A stretch of DNA of 6,884 bases from Planctomycetota bacterium (GTDB lineage Bacteria; Planctomycetota; Brocadiia; SM23-32), in contig JAGYMJ010000193.1 in the NCBI GenBank assembly GCA_018400625.1, positions 1 through 6,884 on the forward strand, given 5' to 3'. Each line of letters opens with the position of its first letter. Positions within the stretch are counted from its first letter, which is position 1. The translations under genes were made by a program, and so were the position numbers. The notes beneath the pieces were generated by a model. It did no database searches. It was not told the origin of the DNA and was given only the letters and a program-made list of their open reading frames with translations. Of this stretch, positions 5,575-6,884 are shown one piece after another.

Positions 5575-6884
5575 ATGAAAACAACAAAAGATAAGAAATA
5601 TCATCCTTCGGAATTCCTGGCTGTTTTGTTTCCTTTGTTTTTCTTTTTTGCCCCGCTTTTTGTCGGTGCCGGCGACTCAGCAACCGCATCTGAAATAGCT
5701 CAAGACGATGAGAACATAGGGGAGGTTCAAGAGAGTCCGCCCCGGCAGATTAGTGAAATGCATGATTTCGAAAAGCGTCTGAAAGACGATGAAGACAGCC
5801 TTGCAGCCGTGATCAAAGGCCGAAAAGCTGTGCTTATGGATGATGGTACCTATCATCTGAAACACGTCTCGATCGAAATACCGCTTACCTACGGAAGTGA
5901 GGATGAAGCGGCTTTTGATTACGCCGAAATCACTTCCCGTAATGCGGTAATTTACGGCAAGACCGGCCCGATCACCATGCAAAACGATGTCAGGGGCAGG
6001 TTGTTCGGGCTTGATTTCAGCACCGATAAGGCAATTTTAACTCCGCAGTCGAACAGCATTACCGCCGAAGGTTTCGTTCAGATTAGCGGGTTGCCTGTTC
6101 ACGCTCCACATGCGATTTCACCCGATTTCGAACTCTTCAGCGGATACGGATTGAACCTTAATCTGAAATGGCGAACGGTAAGACTCGCACGCACAACAAA
6201 AACAGAATTCGGGTTCATGGGCCGGGATGAACCCATTATCAATGCACCCTTCGGGCATGTGAAAGTGACATCCTATGGCGCTTTCCTCTACCACCATTTA
6301 CGAAACGATCTTTACTGGCAAGACAATGTCCGGATGGAGGCCGGTGATATGCTGCTTGAATGCGACCTCTTGAGCATGCAAAAAAAATGGTTGGCCACTG
6401 AAAATATCAGCAGCCCCGGCGCTCTCAACGCAACAGGAAATGTGAGTTTTCATTTTGACGCTTACTCAGCAAACGGTAAATCATTGGATTCAGGGAGATC
6501 AGAAGGCACAATGATACTGTCAGGTCAACCGGCTATGGTCGGTTCCGGCCCCATGAAGCTGCTGTCACAAATGTTCTCCATTAACCGACGGGAAGACCAT
6601 ATAGTATCGCTTCTGCCTGGTAAGCTGCTTTTACTGGCATCAGAATGGCGCTATGAGGATTTTGAAGAGGACAAAGCGCCAACGGCCGGTGATGATGCCC
6701 CTATCATCTGGAATGAAAGGGACATTGAAATCAGTTGGCAGGGGCGGATGCAGCATTATATTGACAACAGCATCGTGCGGCTGAGCACCGGTATAGTGAT
6801 CAAACAAAATGATGCCGAACTGTATTGTGATCACTTAACTTTAGTCTTTGAAGATGACGACAACACCCTCAAAAATGCCCGTAT
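5575..6884 (+). CDS. Secreted LptC/OstA-like envelope protein, 3' end outside the window
   Basis: The frame is open from ATG 5575 to the window end (436 codons). AAGGA (5564-5568) overlaps the stop of the upstream gene and lies 6 nt before the ATG, indicating coupled translation. Basic N-terminal residues and a hydrophobic run (about 14-30) form a signal peptide, with likely cleavage near residue 32 and no lipobox cysteine. Residues about 93-200 follow the LptC/OstA beta-strand pattern: ITMQNDVRGRLFGLDFSTDKA, then ILTPQSNSITAEGFVQISG and SGYGLNLNL. Similar strand units recur at about 245-275 (NVRMEAGDMLLECDLLSM) and 405-427 (IVIKQNDAELYCDHLTLVF). Families with this fold form the periplasmic beta-jellyroll bridge that passes lipopolysaccharide from the inner to the outer membrane. 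Known LptA and LptC proteins are about 180-200 residues, so this one is more than twice as long and probably carries several jellyroll units. LPS transport is a family-based inference; another envelope lipid or structural role is possible. Confidence 0.7.
   Translation, partial: MKTTKDKKYHPSEFLAVLFPLFFFFAPLFVGAGDSATASEIAQDDENIGEVQESPPRQISEMHDFEKRLKDDEDSLAAVIKGRKAVLMDDGTYHLKHVSIEIPLTYGSEDEAAFDYAEITSRNAVIYGKTGPITMQNDVRGRLFGLDFSTDKAILTPQSNSITAEGFVQISGLPVHAPHAISPDFELFSGYGLNLNLKWRTVRLARTTKTEFGFMGRDEPIINAPFGHVKVTSYGAFLYHHLRNDLYWQDNVRMEAGDMLLECDLLSMQKKWLATENISSPGALNATGNVSFHFDAYSANGKSLDSGRSEGTMILSGQPAMVGSGPMKLLSQMFSINRREDHIVSLLPGKLLLLASEWRYEDFEEDKAPTAGDDAPIIWNERDIEISWQGRMQHYIDNSIVRLSTGIVIKQNDAELYCDHLTLVFEDDDNTLKNAR

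Noticed and set aside
1..6884. CRISPR array, tRNA or rRNA genes
   Set aside because: No regularly spaced direct repeats, cloverleaf or conserved rRNA stretches were seen; the only direct repeats are the IS terminal units.

Overview
The window appears to come from a bacterial chromosome of moderate GC content. A secreted LptC/OstA-like protein at the right end suggests a diderm (Gram-negative-type) cell. Shine-Dalgarno sequences stand in front of most genes, and one sigma70-type promoter (TTGACA, 17-nt spacer, TATATT) is very close to consensus. The HEAT, TPR and OstA-like family content would fit a planctomycete/verrucomicrobia-type or deltaproteobacterial-type lineage, but the sequence alone does not settle the taxonomy.

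Layout. (1) Positions 1-1846, minus strand: the 3' part of a tightly packed operon read right to left. It contains the C-terminal part of a secreted-type zinc metalloprotease (1376-1846, 5' end lost), an exported protein with a beta-rich domain followed by HEAT-like repeats (233-1363), and the first 72 codons of a TPR-like protein that starts with TTG (1-216). The gaps are only 12 and 16 nt. (2) Positions 1847-4319: a complete IS21-family insertion sequence of 2473 bp. It has long imperfect terminal inverted repeats starting TGT, a DDE transposase gene (istA) and an overlapping AAA+ helper ATPase gene (istB), then a 276-bp non-coding, hairpin-rich tail before the right terminus. (3) Positions 4320-4495: a flank with no convincing gene. 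(4) Positions 4496-6884, plus strand: a strong promoter driving two closely spaced genes. They encode a membrane-anchored coiled-coil/HEAT-repeat protein and a secreted, unusually long LptC/OstA-like protein that runs off the window.

How the parts relate. The insertion sequence has cut the 5' end off the metalloprotease gene. No target-site duplication is visible and the right flank does not continue the protease, so sequence was probably lost or rearranged after insertion. The minus-strand operon has therefore probably lost its native promoter. The plus-strand pair on the other side has its own promoter and looks intact.

The most interesting features are regulatory. A 14-bp inverted repeat places the istA ribosome binding site and start codon inside a hairpin that would form only on transcripts entering from outside the element. 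It overlaps a second 8-bp stem in a pseudoknot-like arrangement. At the other end of the element is a structured non-coding segment with a minus-strand terminator. Together these look like insulation of the transposase genes against read-through from flanking DNA, a strategy known from IS10 and IS50 but here read only from the sequence.
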